In this document: one piece after another, positions 31,216-40,500 of the stretch | How the letters are laid out: every line of letters begins with the position of its first letter | How positions within the stretch are numbered: position 1 is the stretch's first letter | Source: Methylococcus capsulatus str. Texas = ATCC 19069 | Lineage (GTDB): Bacteria > Pseudomonadota > Gammaproteobacteria > Methylococcales > Methylococcaceae | Length of the DNA: 64,000 bases | NCBI RefSeq assembly: GCF_000424685.1 | Contig: NZ_AUKJ01000022.1 | Location: 69,380 to 133,379 of the forward strand | Reading direction: 5' to 3' | The notes under the pieces: generated by a model | Seen by the model: only the letters and a program-made list of their open reading frames with translations | What the model was told of the DNA's origin: nothing | Database searches by the model: none | Made by a program: the position numbers and the translations under genes

Positions 31216-31764
31216 TCAAGCCGCCTTCGCCGGAACCATGTCCGGACTGGGCCAGCGCCAATTACGCAGCGTCACCTTGACGGGATGGAGCCGCAGGCAC
31301 TCGGTCGGGCAGACGTCCACGCACTTGCCGCAGGCAGTACAGGCATCGGCGATGACGGCATGGATCTGCTTGGGCGCGCCCACCAGGGCATCGGTCGGAC
31401 AGACCTTGTAGCAGCGGGCGCAGCCGATGCAGGTGGATTCGTCCACCCGCGCCACCATCGGCACCTGATCCTCCACCTCCGACAGATCCAGGTCGACCGC
31501 CAGCTTGCTGGCCAACTGCTCGGCCAGCGCCCGCCCGCCTGGGGGACACAGGGTTACCGGTGCCTCGCCCGCCACCAGAGCCTCGGCCGCCGGGCGGCAA
31601 CCTGGATACCCGCACTGGCCGCATTGCGACCCCGGCATCATGGCCTCGATTTCGTCGATCAGCGGATTTTCTTCCACTTTCAGATAACGCGCCGCGGCAC
31701 CGAGCAGAAACCCGAGCACGAGCCCCATGCCGGTGAGGCTGATGATGGCGAACAGAATGTACAT
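31216..31764 (-). CDS. rnfB: Rnf electron transport complex subunit RnfB (ferredoxin-like)
   Basis: A 182-residue iron-sulphur subunit anchored by an N-terminal helix (MYILFAIISLTGMGLVLGFLLG). It has the Rnf-type four-cysteine cluster region GSQCGQCGYPGCRPAAEAL with a later Cys, and two classical 4Fe-4S motifs CIGCARCYKVCP and CTACGKCVDVCP. It accepts or donates electrons at the ferredoxin end of the chain. The ATG at 31764 has GAAGGAGA upstream, so the longer frame is not used. Confidence 0.95.
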   Translation of the reverse strand: MYILFAIISLTGMGLVLGFLLGAAARYLKVEENPLIDEIEAMMPGSQCGQCGYPGCRPAAEALVAGEAPVTLCPPGGRALAEQLASKLAVDLDLSEVEDQVPMVARVDESTCIGCARCYKVCPTDALVGAPKQIHAVIADACTACGKCVDVCPTECLRLHPVKVTLRNWRWPSPDMVPAKAA

Positions 31765-31786
31765 AGACTCTCCTTCGGGTGTCGGT

Positions 31787-32368
31787 TCAATGCGTGGCCA
31801 ATCCTGCGAACCCCATGAACGCCAGGGAGAGGATGCCCGCGGTGATGAAGGCAATGGGCGGGCCGGTGAATGCCTCGGGCACGCTCATCAGGGCCAGCCG
31901 CTCTCGGATGCCGGCGAAGATCACCATGACCAGGGTGAACCCCAGCGCCGAACCGAAACCGAACAGCGCGCTGTGAATGAAATCGTATTCCTGCTGGATG
32001 TTCAGCAGCGCCACTCCCAGCACCGCGCAGTTGGTGGTGATCAGCGGCAGGAAGATGCCCAGCACCTGATACAGCACCGGGCTGGTCTTCTTCACCACCA
32101 TCTCGGTGAACTGGACCACCGCTGCGATCACCAGGATGAACGAGAGGATGCGCAGGAAGCCGATGCCCAGCGGCATCAGGACGAAATGCTCGATGAGCCA
32201 GCTCGCCACCGCGGTCAGGGTCAGCACGAAGGTCGTCGCGAATCCCATGCCGACGGCGGAATCGAGCTTCCTGGACACCCCCATGAAAGGGCACAGTCCG
32301 AGGAACTTGACCAGCACCACGTTGTTGACCAGGGCCGTGCCGAGCAGCAGCATCAGGTAGTCGTTCAC
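31787..32368 (-). CDS. rnfA: Rnf electron transport complex subunit RnfA
   Basis: A 193-residue six-helix membrane protein, exactly the usual RnfA length when the GTG at 32368 ([32 protein letters not shown]) is used. The membrane cysteines in LGLCPF and TTNCAVLG are those that coordinate the intersubunit iron-sulphur site in related NqrD/NqrE and RnfA/RnfE pairs. It is the first gene of rnfABCDGEH plus the 123-residue downstream gene, all within 5.8 kb on the minus strand. Confidence 0.95.
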   Translation of the reverse strand: MNDYLMLLLGTALVNNVVLVKFLGLCPFMGVSRKLDSAVGMGFATTFVLTLTAVASWLIEHFVLMPLGIGFLRILSFILVIAAVVQFTEMVVKKTSPVLYQVLGIFLPLITTNCAVLGVALLNIQQEYDFIHSALFGFGSALGFTLVMVIFAGIRERLALMSVPEAFTGPPIAFITAGILSLAFMGFAGLATH

Positions 32369-32656
32369 GCCTAAGGTTCCCTCGAGGGTTTTAGCCAGCT
32401 TCAGGCACAACGCATGCCAATGGCAAACCGGGGCCCTTCCCCCGTCAACCTTGGGTCATTGCAGCACCCCACGCAGCGACCGCCCGCCCCCGCCTTGTCG
32501 GGAATTGCACATGCCCCTCCGTTTCATAGGGCTTTGTCATCTTTACGACAAACCCGGCAGGTCAGCCCATGGGATATCCGCGGGACGGAAACGCCTGGCC
32601 GCGAATTTGCTCCGTCGATGGCATTGCCTCTTCAGAAGAAACTCCGGGACCCGCCC
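32369..32656. other. divergent region between rnfA and iscX
   Basis: This 288-bp GC-rich stretch should carry the promoters of the rnf operon and of iscX. I do not recognise a confident -35/-10 pair or a regulator site, and the small open frames in it look spurious. Confidence 0.4.
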
Positions 32657-32851
32657 ATGAAATGGAACGACACCTACGACATTGCCGCCGCCCTCGCCCA
32701 CAAGCACTCGGACGTCGACCCGCGGTACGTACGCTTCACCGATCTGCTGGCATGGATCACGGCGCTCGACGGCTTCGCCGACAGCACCGACCGATGCAAC
32801 GAGAAAATTCTGGAAGCGATCCAGATGGCATGGATCGACGAGGTCAGCTAG
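32657..32851 (+). CDS. iscX: IscX (YfhJ) iron-sulphur assembly accessory protein
   Basis: A 64-residue acidic protein that matches IscX along its full length: MKWNDTYDIAAALAHKHSDVDPRYVRFTDLLAWITALDGFADSTDRCNEKILEAIQMAWIDE. IscX binds IscS and iron and modulates iron-sulphur cluster assembly. The usual neighbours iscSUA, hscBA and fdx are absent, so it is separated from the main isc operon. It sits between the rnf operon, which needs many Fe-S clusters, and a stress-type cassette. Confidence 0.93.
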   Translation: MKWNDTYDIAAALAHKHSDVDPRYVRFTDLLAWITALDGFADSTDRCNEKILEAIQMAWIDEVS

Positions 32852-32974
32852 CGGACGACGGTCCGGAACCGCCGGAAAGCGCGGCGACACCTTCCGGCAT
32901 GGCTTGACGGGCGCGTGAGGGGGGCCGATGATGCGGTCCGGACCACTGCCCATTGAGCCATGCGAGGTGACCCC

Positions 32975-33478
32975 ATGACCGGACCCGGCAAACGACTCGA
33001 CCCCGCGCACCAACCGCGCAGGGACAGCATGTTCGAAGAGCATGTGGAGGATCCCTACCGCGCTCGCGGCAAATGGCCGGAACCGACGGTGTGCCCCGAA
33101 TGCGGCGCCGTCTTCCAGCAGGGACGCTGGCGGTGGGGAGCGGCGGTGCCGGATGCCGAACGGCACCTTTGTCCCGCGTGCCAACGGATACGCGATCGTC
33201 TGCCAGCCGGCGAGCTGACGCTGAGCGGTCCTTTCTTCGGCGCCCACCGCCCGGAAATCCTCAACCTCGTTCGGAACACCGAAGCCGCTGCCCGTGCCGA
33301 GCACCCGCTGGAGCGGATCATGACCATCGAGGAGGAGGACGACCGTACCGTCATCACCTTTACCGACAAACATCTCACCCATGGCACCGCGGAAGCACTG
33401 CGGCACGCCTACCAGGGCGAGCTGGAGTCACGCTACACCGACGAGGAGGCGCTGCTGCGCGTATCCTGGCGCCGCTGA
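32975..33478 (+). CDS. BCAM0308-like zinc-ribbon protein
   Basis: A 167-residue soluble protein with two CxxC knuckles, VCPECGAVF and HLCPACQRI, spaced as in a zinc ribbon, followed by an alpha/beta domain (ERIMTIEEEDDRTVITFTDKHLTHGTAEALRHAYQGELESRYTDEEALLRVSW). It resembles the protein family named after BCAM0308 of Burkholderia cenocepacia, a gene in that organism's low-oxygen-activated locus. GAGGTG lies before the ATG at 32975. Its function is unknown. The next genes, a phosphoribosyltransferase and an HPF homologue, strengthen the link to hypoxia or stationary-phase stress. Confidence 0.72.
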   Translation: MTGPGKRLDPAHQPRRDSMFEEHVEDPYRARGKWPEPTVCPECGAVFQQGRWRWGAAVPDAERHLCPACQRIRDRLPAGELTLSGPFFGAHRPEILNLVRNTEAAARAEHPLERIMTIEEEDDRTVITFTDKHLTHGTAEALRHAYQGELESRYTDEEALLRVSWRR

Positions 33479-33517
33479 ATCGTCCCGATGCCTGAAATGA
33501 TGGGTGGGCCTCCGACC

Positions 33518-34138
33518 ATGAGCGATCCCTTCCTCCGCGGCGAGCTGGTGACCTGGAGCCAGGTGTGCCGGTTGTCCCGGCGCTTGGCCGAGAACATCCG
33601 CGCGTCCGGCTACCGGCCCGACGCCGTGGTGGCCATCGCCCGAGGCGGTTACGTACCGGCGCGGCTCCTGTGCGATGCCCTGGGCGTGTACGATCTCCAG
33701 AGCATCCGTATCGGCCACTACGAGGGGGGAGCACGCAAAAACGAAACGGCGCGCTGTCATTCGCCGCCTCCCGCGAACGTTCGCGGCCTCAAAGTGCTGC
33801 TGACCGACGATTGCAGCGACACCGGCGACACCCTCCGACTGGCCCTGGAGCAGCTTCGATGCTGCGGGCCGCTGGACATCAAGATTGCGGTACTCCATCA
33901 CAAAAAGGTGTCCCCCGTCGTGCCGGACTACTACGGGCGGCGAATCGTCTCCTGGCGCTGGCTCATCTATCCCTGGGCCCTCACCGAGGATCTGAGCGGT
34001 TTCATCGCTGCCATGCAACCCCGCCCTGAGACACTGGACGAGGCCGTCCGCCAGCTGCGCGCCCGCCATGGAATCAAGCCCCCAAGGTCTGCCGTGGCCT
34101 ACGTGCTGGCCCTGATGAAACAGCGCGAGGCGCCTTGA
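33518..34138 (+). CDS. type I phosphoribosyltransferase
   Basis: A 206-residue protein with the phosphoribosyl-pyrophosphate loop VLLTDDCSDTGDTL and an upstream IARGGYVPARLLCDALGV block that forms the PRPP/Mg site, as in hypoxanthine/xanthine-type phosphoribosyltransferases. The C-terminal extension DYYGRRIVSWRWLIYPWALTEDL is usual for the predicted PRTase branch found in stress-gene clusters. The base substrate is not evident. The start could be 33518 or an in-frame ATG at 33488 or 33500. Confidence 0.85.
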   Translation: MSDPFLRGELVTWSQVCRLSRRLAENIRASGYRPDAVVAIARGGYVPARLLCDALGVYDLQSIRIGHYEGGARKNETARCHSPPPANVRGLKVLLTDDCSDTGDTLRLALEQLRCCGPLDIKIAVLHHKKVSPVVPDYYGRRIVSWRWLIYPWALTEDLSGFIAAMQPRPETLDEAVRQLRARHGIKPPRSAVAYVLALMKQREAP

Positions 34139-34235
34139 AGCCAACGCGCCCCGGACGCGGGGAGACAAGCCCTATCGACGCGGACCGAAAAGGTCTATCG
34201 TTGATCATCGGGCCGAGATGAGCGAGGGGAAGGCA

Positions 34236-34802
34236 ATGAGACTGTCGCCGCAGATCACGTTTCGAAACATGTCGCCCTCCGAGGCGATGGAACGGAACAT
34301 CCTGGAGCGGATCGAGAAGCTGGATTCGTTCTACGACGGGATCATGAGCTGCCGGGTCATGGTCGAGGCATCCCACAAGCACCACCATCAGGGCAACGTC
34401 TACCACGTGCGGATCGATCTCACCGTGCCCGGCCATGAACTGGCGGTCAGCCGGGACCCGGGGCTCGATCATGCCCACGAGGACGCCTATGTCGCGATCC
34501 GGGACGCCTTCGACGCGGCGCGCAGGCAGTTGGAAGACCTGGAACGGCGCCGGCGCTCTCAGGTCAAGACGCACGAGGTACAGGCGCACGGCCGGATTTC
34601 CCGGCTGATCCCGGCGGAAGACTTCGGCATCATCGAGACGCCGGAAGGCCGGGAAATCTATTTTCACCGGCACAGCGTGGTGAATTCTGACTTCGACCGG
34701 CTGACCGTCGGCACTGCAGTGCGCTTCGCCGAAGAAACGGGCGAGGAAGGCCCCCAGGCCAGCTCGGTACGGGTCGAAGGGAAACACCACCTGATCGGAT
34801 GA
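34236..34802 (+). CDS. HPF/RaiA-type ribosome hibernation domain fused to a cold-shock domain
   Basis: A 188-residue two-domain protein. Residues 1-105 form the HPF/RaiA fold (ITFRNMSPSEAMERNILERIEKLDSFYDGIMSCRVMVEASHKHHHQGNVYHVRIDLTVPGHEL...DAYVAIRDAFDAARRQLE). Residues 116-185 are a cold-shock beta-barrel (HGRISRLIPAEDFGIIETPEGREIYFHRHSVVN), with the RNA-binding FGII and IYFHRH motifs. The ATG at 34236 has GAGGGGAAGG upstream. The first domain would bind the small ribosomal subunit in dormancy and the second would bind RNA. This combination is known from related proteins but is little studied. Confidence 0.85.
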   Translation: MRLSPQITFRNMSPSEAMERNILERIEKLDSFYDGIMSCRVMVEASHKHHHQGNVYHVRIDLTVPGHELAVSRDPGLDHAHEDAYVAIRDAFDAARRQLEDLERRRRSQVKTHEVQAHGRISRLIPAEDFGIIETPEGREIYFHRHSVVNSDFDRLTVGTAVRFAEETGEEGPQASSVRVEGKHHLIG

Positions 34803-34848
34803 ACACCGGTCTGCGAATCCCGACGACGCTTTTTCGAGGGGAACCACC

Positions 34849-35070
34849 ATGAGTGATCAGCTGCTGCGAGACATCGAAACCTTGGCCCCGGAAAATCTGG
34901 ACGACCTGCTGCTGGTCATCGCCAGGAACGTGGAAGAAAGCCTGAAGAAGGGCGGCGCGCGACCGGGCATCGATTATTCCATCCTGGATCTCTACCAACT
35001 CGCCCAGCCTTTCGCCCTCGAGATTTTCAAGAAGAACATCGACATCATGAACTACGCGGTCCGCTGGTGA
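34849..35070 (+). CDS. small conserved hypothetical protein (73 residues)
   Basis: MSDQLLRDIETLAPENLDDL begins a 73-residue acidic helical protein that I do not recognise. GAGGGG stands 9 bp before the ATG. It follows the HPF-cold-shock gene by 46 bp on the same strand, so it probably belongs to that transcript. No signal peptide or membrane helix is seen. A weak stem-loop (GTTTGCG/CGCAAAC at 35131-35147) lies downstream without a T-run. Confidence 0.6.
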   Translation: MSDQLLRDIETLAPENLDDLLLVIARNVEESLKKGGARPGIDYSILDLYQLAQPFALEIFKKNIDIMNYAVRW

Positions 35071-35301
35071 CCCACCGCGCCGCGCCACCGACGATGCGGG
35101 TGGCGCTGGCCGGGTTCGGCCGGCAGGGGCGTTTGCGCCGCGCAAACCATGTCCGTCACCGCGCGAGGAAAGGCGCGCAATGCTCGGGCCGGTCACCCGC
35201 CTGCGTGCGGTGGGTGTGGTCTTTTCGGCATGTCTTTCCTACGCGATTTTTTTGGTTTCGAGGCGCCATCCCCGGCCGGGAAGTCCGTCAACCGGACCGA
35301 T

Positions 35302-36615
35302 CTACCGGGTTTCGGAGCGGGCATTTCCAGACCAGCTCGCACCGATGCGCCGAAGCACCCACACCGCCGGCAACGTGGCCAGACCTCCGAGGGCGGCCTG
35401 GGGCTGGCGGACCAAGGCGGCGGCGGTCATGGCGAGGACCGCCAGCAGGTAGATCAGCGGCGCCCAGGGCCAGCCGATGACGGGACAGGCATCGCCTTCC
35501 TTGAGCCGGAGCCGGATCAGGCCGCAGACCGTCGCCGCAGTGCTCAACCCGAGGGTAAAACCGGTGTAGGTCAGCAAGTCCTTGAAGCCCGCGCTCCACA
35601 GCAGCAGCAAAGACAGAGCGCATTGAAGGAAGGTCGCCCGTCGGGGCGTACCATCTTCATGCAGCGACAGCCAGGGTGGCAGATGGCCGTCCCGCGCCAT
35701 GCACGCACTGACGCGGGGCCCGGCCATCATCATGGCCGAGACCGAGAGGGACAAGGCGAAAGCCACCAGCAGGGTCATGAAATCCGCCCAGACGGAGCCG
35801 CCCAGGGCGAGCGCCGCGGCGCGGCCGATGTCCGCCTTGCCCGCCAGCGCCTCGGGTGCGGCAGAAAACATGAAGGCAGTATTCAGCGCCAGATAAAGCA
35901 CGGTGACCAGGCCGGTGCCCAGCAGCAACGCCCGCGGCAGGTTGCGTTCGGGATCGCGCACTTCCCCGCCGAGGTAGACGGCGGCATTCCAGCCGGAATA
36001 GCTGAACGACACCCAGATGAGCGCAGAAAAAAAAGCGCCGAAGCCTCCCCCCTCGCCGCGCGCCGCGGCGCCCGTTTCAAGGGCCAGTCGCGGCCAGGCC
36101 AGCAGGACGAAACCCGCCATGAGCGCAAGCTTGAACACGACGGCGAAGTTCTGCACCCAGGCACCCGCTGGACCGTGTGCGCCGTGGAGCAAGGCGAACG
36201 CGGCCAGCAGCAGCGTTCCGGTGAGCCGAGGCGCGTGCCAGGGCATCCAGGGCGCCAGGTACTCACCGAAACCGTAGGCGGCAGCAGCCATGGGCGCGGA
36301 AAAACCCACCACCACGGACACCCACCCGGCCACATTGCCGGCGGCGGGATGCAGGGTACGGGACAGAAACAGATATTCTCCCCCCGATTCCGGGAAACGC
36401 TGCGCCAGCGCGCCGTAACTCAGGGCGCCGCAGGCGGCGATCGCTCCGCCGGCCAGCCAGGCCAGCAAGACCAGCCAAGGCGACCGCAACGCCTCCAGCA
36501 GGAAGCCACCGGTGGTGAAAACACCGGAACCGACCATGCTGGCCACCACCAGCAAGCTGGCGGAAGGCAGACCCAATCGACGTACCTCGTGCATCCTCAG
36601 CGCTCGATGCCGCAT
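35302..36615 (-). CDS. APC-family amino acid permease
   Basis: A 437-residue transporter with about twelve predicted helices. It has the APC signature near the N-terminus, SASLLVVASMVGSGVFTTGGFLLEALRSPWLVLLAWLAGGAIAACGALSYGALAQRFPESGGEYLFL, where the GSGVF unwound segment contacts substrate. It also has the conserved SYSGWNAAVYLGGEVRDPERNLPRALLLG block of helix 6-7. The ATG at 36615 overlaps the pcm stop (TGATG), so the permease is translationally coupled to pcm. The substrate is not evident. Confidence 0.88.
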   Translation of the reverse strand: MRHRALRMHEVRRLGLPSASLLVVASMVGSGVFTTGGFLLEALRSPWLVLLAWLAGGAIAACGALSYGALAQRFPESGGEYLFLSRTLHPAAGNVAGWVSVVVGFSAPMAAAAYGFGEYLAPWMPWHAPRLTGTLLLAAFALLHGAHGPAGAWVQNFAVVFKLALMAGFVLLAWPRLALETGAAARGEGGGFGAFFSALIWVSFSYSGWNAAVYLGGEVRDPERNLPRALLLGTGLVTVLYLALNTAFMFSAAPEALAGKADIGRAAALALGGSVWADFMTLLVAFALSLSVSAMMMAGPRVSACMARDGHLPPWLSLHEDGTPRRATFLQCALSLLLLWSAGFKDLLTYTGFTLGLSTAATVCGLIRLRLKEGDACPVIGWPWAPLIYLLAVLAMTAAALVRQPQAALGGLATLPAVWVLRRIGASWSGNARSETR

Positions 36616-37409
36616 CACGGCGGCGCCCCCTTCAAGACCTCGCCAGTCATGGGGACGAACCGGACGGGCAGGATCGCCCGCCGTTCCAGTTTCTCGCCGC
36701 GCTTTTTCAGCAGGTACAGCTCCTGGTAAGACGACGGGCCAAGGGGGGCGATCAGGCGGCCACCGTCTTTGAGCTGTCCGATGAGGGGCTGCGGCACCTC
36801 GCTCACCGCACTGGTCAGGATGATCGCATCGAAAGGCGCGGCTTCCGGCCAGCCCCGGTAGCCGTCTCCGATCCGGACCCGCACGTTGTCGAAGCCCAGA
36901 CGCCGAAGATCGGCCTCGGCCCTCCGTCCCAGCGGCTCGACGATCTCGATGGTGTAAACCTCGGCCACCAACTTCGAGAGCACCGCCGCCTGATAGCCCG
37001 AACCGGTCCCGATTTCCAACACCCTGTCTGAGGGCTTGGGTTCGAGCCGCTCGGTCATGAAGGCGACGACATAGGGTTGGGAGATGGTCTGTCCGAAGCC
37101 GATGGGCAGCGCGCTGTCGCTATAGGCGTATTCCCGCAGTGGCGGAGGCACGAATTCGTGCCGAGGCACCTCCGCCATCGCCTGGAGCACCCGTGGATCG
37201 CGGACGTCGCACCCGGAGCCCTCGAGCTGCAGCTCGACCATGCGGATGCGGGCCGCAGCGTAGTCGTCCGGCTGGGCGAGAACGCAGCCGGGGGGAACCG
37301 AAGCGAGAGCCAACAGGCCGACCGGCAGGAATGCCGCTGCGAGCAGGCGGCGGCCACACCTTCCCCCGACGGCAAGCAGTGGACGAGCGTGGATCGGTAG
37401 CATCGTCAT
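36615..37409 (-). CDS. pcm: protein-L-isoaspartate O-methyltransferase with signal peptide
   Basis: Pcm methylates damaged isoaspartyl residues so they can be repaired. The 264-residue protein has the family blocks LRDPRVLQAMAEVPRHEFVP-like, PIGFGQTISQPYVVAFMTERL, the AdoMet loop VLEIGTGSGYQAAVLSKL and AIILTSAVSEVPQPLIGQLKDGGRLIAPLG. Unlike the cytoplasmic E. coli enzyme, it begins with a 46-residue hydrophobic leader (LLAAAFLPVGLLALASVPPGCVLAQ), so it is predicted to be exported or membrane-tethered. GAGGTG lies 7-8 bp before the ATG at 37409. The permease gene follows and is coupled to it. No surE or rpoS-type neighbours are present. Confidence 0.9.
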   Translation of the reverse strand: MTMLPIHARPLLAVGGRCGRRLLAAAFLPVGLLALASVPPGCVLAQPDDYAAARIRMVELQLEGSGCDVRDPRVLQAMAEVPRHEFVPPPLREYAYSDSALPIGFGQTISQPYVVAFMTERLEPKPSDRVLEIGTGSGYQAAVLSKLVAEVYTIEIVEPLGRRAEADLRRLGFDNVRVRIGDGYRGWPEAAPFDAIILTSAVSEVPQPLIGQLKDGGRLIAPLGPSSYQELYLLKKRGEKLERRAILPVRFVPMTGEVLKGAPP

Positions 37410-37561
37410 GCGACATCACCTCGACGTTACTCGAGCCCGACACCTTGGCCGGACACGCGGATGCGGAGCCTATGCCAATCGGAGAGTACCCCCGTCGCGG
37501 CTGATTCCATCGCCCCGGGCGCCGCCCGCCCCATTCATTCCCGTACCGATGTCGTGCGGGG

Positions 37562-40500
37562 TCAGCTCCCTCCGGGCTTCACGGCCAGCCGGGTGACGAT
37601 CCGCCGGTCCCTGACATCACCGGATGTGGTCTCGCCGATCCGGATGCGGCCCGGGTCCAGCGCGCCCCGCTGCGTCAACACGCCGACCACCGCCCGGGCA
37701 CGGCGGCCGGCCAAAGTCGCCAAATCCTGGGCCGACAGCGGCGCGGTTTCGACCAGATGGTCGAACAAGGCCCGATAGAACGCCGAATCCGGGCTGGGGC
37801 GCCCCATCAGTGCGGAAATGCGACCGATGCGCTCGGCCTTTCTGCCTTCCTTCCTTGCGAAGGCGGACTGAACCTCCTCCACGGCATTCGGGCCGCCCTG
37901 CTCGCCGGCCAGCTCTTCAAGTGCCGACTGGGTGGCGGCACTGTCGAAGGAGACCGGCCCCGGCTCCTCCTCCGGCGACCACCGGAAACCCAGCTTTGCA
38001 GCAACGGACCGCCGTACCTGCGAGGACTTCAGCGCACGACCATCCAACTCCGGATCGACTCCGCCATGCACTTCCAGACTGAGCCGAGGACGCTGTGCCA
38101 AGGCAACCATGACCTTGTTGAGCTTCTCGCGTTCCGGCGGCCCGACGTCGGCGCTGCCGGGTTCGAACAGCACGCCCCCGATCTCCTCGCCATCGCCGCC
38201 GAACAGGCGGCCCAAGGCCCTGAACGGCGCGGTGACCGTCCGGGTAACCACGTTGACGAAAGCCTCCCAGATCACCTTGCCGTAGTCGAATCTGGGATTG
38301 CCGAGATCACCCTCGACCGGAACAGATACGTCGATCCTGCCATCGCCGTCGGTCAGCAGCGCGATCGCCAGGTCGAGCGGCAGCGAGACCGCCTTGGGGC
38401 TCTCGATCCGCTCACCCAGGGCGAATCGTTCCAGCACGATCCGGTTGTCGTTCCTCAGCCGGCCGTCGTCGATCTGGTAACGGATGTCCAGATTGAGCTT
38501 GCCCGAGGTGATCTCCCGGCCTGCGAAGGTCGCGCTGTAGGGTGAGAGGGAAGGCATATCCACGTTGCGGAACGCCACGCTGACGTCGCCGAAATGTTTC
38601 GGCGCCAGTGGACTCAACTGACCGTAGACGTCGACCGCGCCGTAGCGGTCGACCTGTCCATGGAACTGGAGCAGCGCCCGCGCCTCGGACCGGGTCGAAA
38701 GGCCCGCCGCGGTACCGAAGAAATCGTGAATATGGGTGGCGAAGGGAAGAACCAGCGACCCGTCGCTGAAATCGATGTCGCCCTTCTCGACCCGAACGGC
38801 TTCCACCGTGACGAGCCACGGCTCGGGCTTTTCCGACCGGCGCCGGCCTCCGACCGGTTTCGGGGCCGCGCCGGCCGGGCGGCCGCCGGCGACAACCCTC
38901 TGGATGTTGGTAGAGCGGTTCTCGAAGATCTCGATATTCCAGCCCGGCTCGGCGACGCGCACCTGTTTGACCGCCAGCCGCCTTTCCGCCAGGCCAAAGT
39001 CGAGCGCTTCCGCGGACAGATTCTTCCACGACAGGAAACGCTTGCCGGTGGCGGTCTCTTTCAACAGCAGTCCGCCTACGCTCAAATCGCCCTTGGCCTT
39101 CAAGGCCGTGCCGGCATCCCGCCGGTAGCCGAATTCGAGCTGCGCGGACAAATCCCCGCTTTCGAGCTCGAGGCCCGAGAAGCGGGCCACCAGGGGATGC
39201 AGGGACTTGAGATCGATCCGCCCCAGCCGGACTGCCCCCTCGGCCTGGTCCAAGCTTTGGGAAAGGGAGCCCGAAGCCTTGAACTCCCCGCCCTGCCCGA
39301 CCACGAATGCCGCGTCGAAACGCATCGGTCTCCCCTCGTCACTGGCGATCGGCCCCAAGCTCAGCCGGATATTTTCCAGGTCGTAAGCGATTGCCGGGGC
39401 GAAGGTCCGGTCGGCCAAGGCCAAACCGAAATCCTCGAGGACGAACTGCTGCACTGCATAGCGCCATGCCCCCCGCTCCGACGGTCGAGGAGGACGACTG
39501 CCGGCGGACGTGGGCGCCAGCGCCGTCGCCGGCATGATGCCGCCCGTCGTCTCGCGCACGATGCGGGTGCCGCCGCCTTTCAACACGATCCGGCCGATGG
39601 CGGCTTCGCGTTTGGCCAAGTCCAGATTTGCGTCCTCGACCGTGAGCGATTCCAGGGTCGCCAGGTCATCCCCCTGTCCTGAAGCGCCGGCCGTGCTCAG
39701 CGCGATATTGTCCAGGCGGAGGGCCAGGCGGCTTATCGCCGCCTTCCAATCCTCCGTCCCAACCTCGATGGCGGCGGCAAACGCGAGATCGAGCGCGCCG
39801 ATGCCGAGGTGGATCGGCGAATGCCGGCTGACATCGGCGTAATCCACGCCGATCTTGGCCGCACCGAAAGCACCGACCTCGATCCGCCACGGAGGTTCCG
39901 GCTGATCGTTCGACATGGCGGAGGCGGCGGCCGCTGCCTTCGGCCTGAACAATTTCAGCCAGTCGATTTCGCCGGCTTCGTCCACGGCCGCCCGCAGGCG
40001 GCCTTCGCGGATCTCGAACTTCGGCATGCGGACCCGACGGTTTGCCGGGTCGAAATCGGCCTCCCTCGCTTCGAGGCGGCCCAGCGCCAGTATCGGTTCC
40101 GAACCTCCCTCCGGAGTCAGCTTCAGTCCCTCGATCTGCGCGCTCAGGTCACTCACGCTCAAAGCGAGTCCGGCCGGCCCTTCGGCCAGCCTGTAGTGCG
40201 CGACGCCCCCCAGTTCACCGGCCGGCTCGGCCAGAGCGAGCCTTTCCTTCACGAATGGCCAGAGGGCCGCGAGCGGGAAGTTTCCGACTCGCAATCGACC
40301 CTCCGAATAGGGCGGATTGATCGATACCCTGCCCTGCCAGTCTAGGATGGCGCGCTCACGGAATTTGGCGGTCAAGTGCTGGGTTCCCTGGACCTCGGGC
40401 AAGGTGGACAGGTCGGCGACTTCGATATCTATGGACTCGAAGGTCTCGTCGAAAGGCGCCGTCCTCGACCGGTCGGCGAACCTGACCTTGCCACCGACCA

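Noticed and set aside
29786..31411. A 541-residue open frame on the plus strand
   Set aside because: It is antisense to rnfC and rnfB, both with clear iron-sulphur motifs; no signature or ribosome site was seen.
35071..35301. Possible short gene (MRVALAGFGRQGRL...) between the 73-residue gene and the permease
   Set aside because: The frame runs into the antisense of the permease, has no ribosome site and turns Arg/Ser-rich; it is not supported as a gene.
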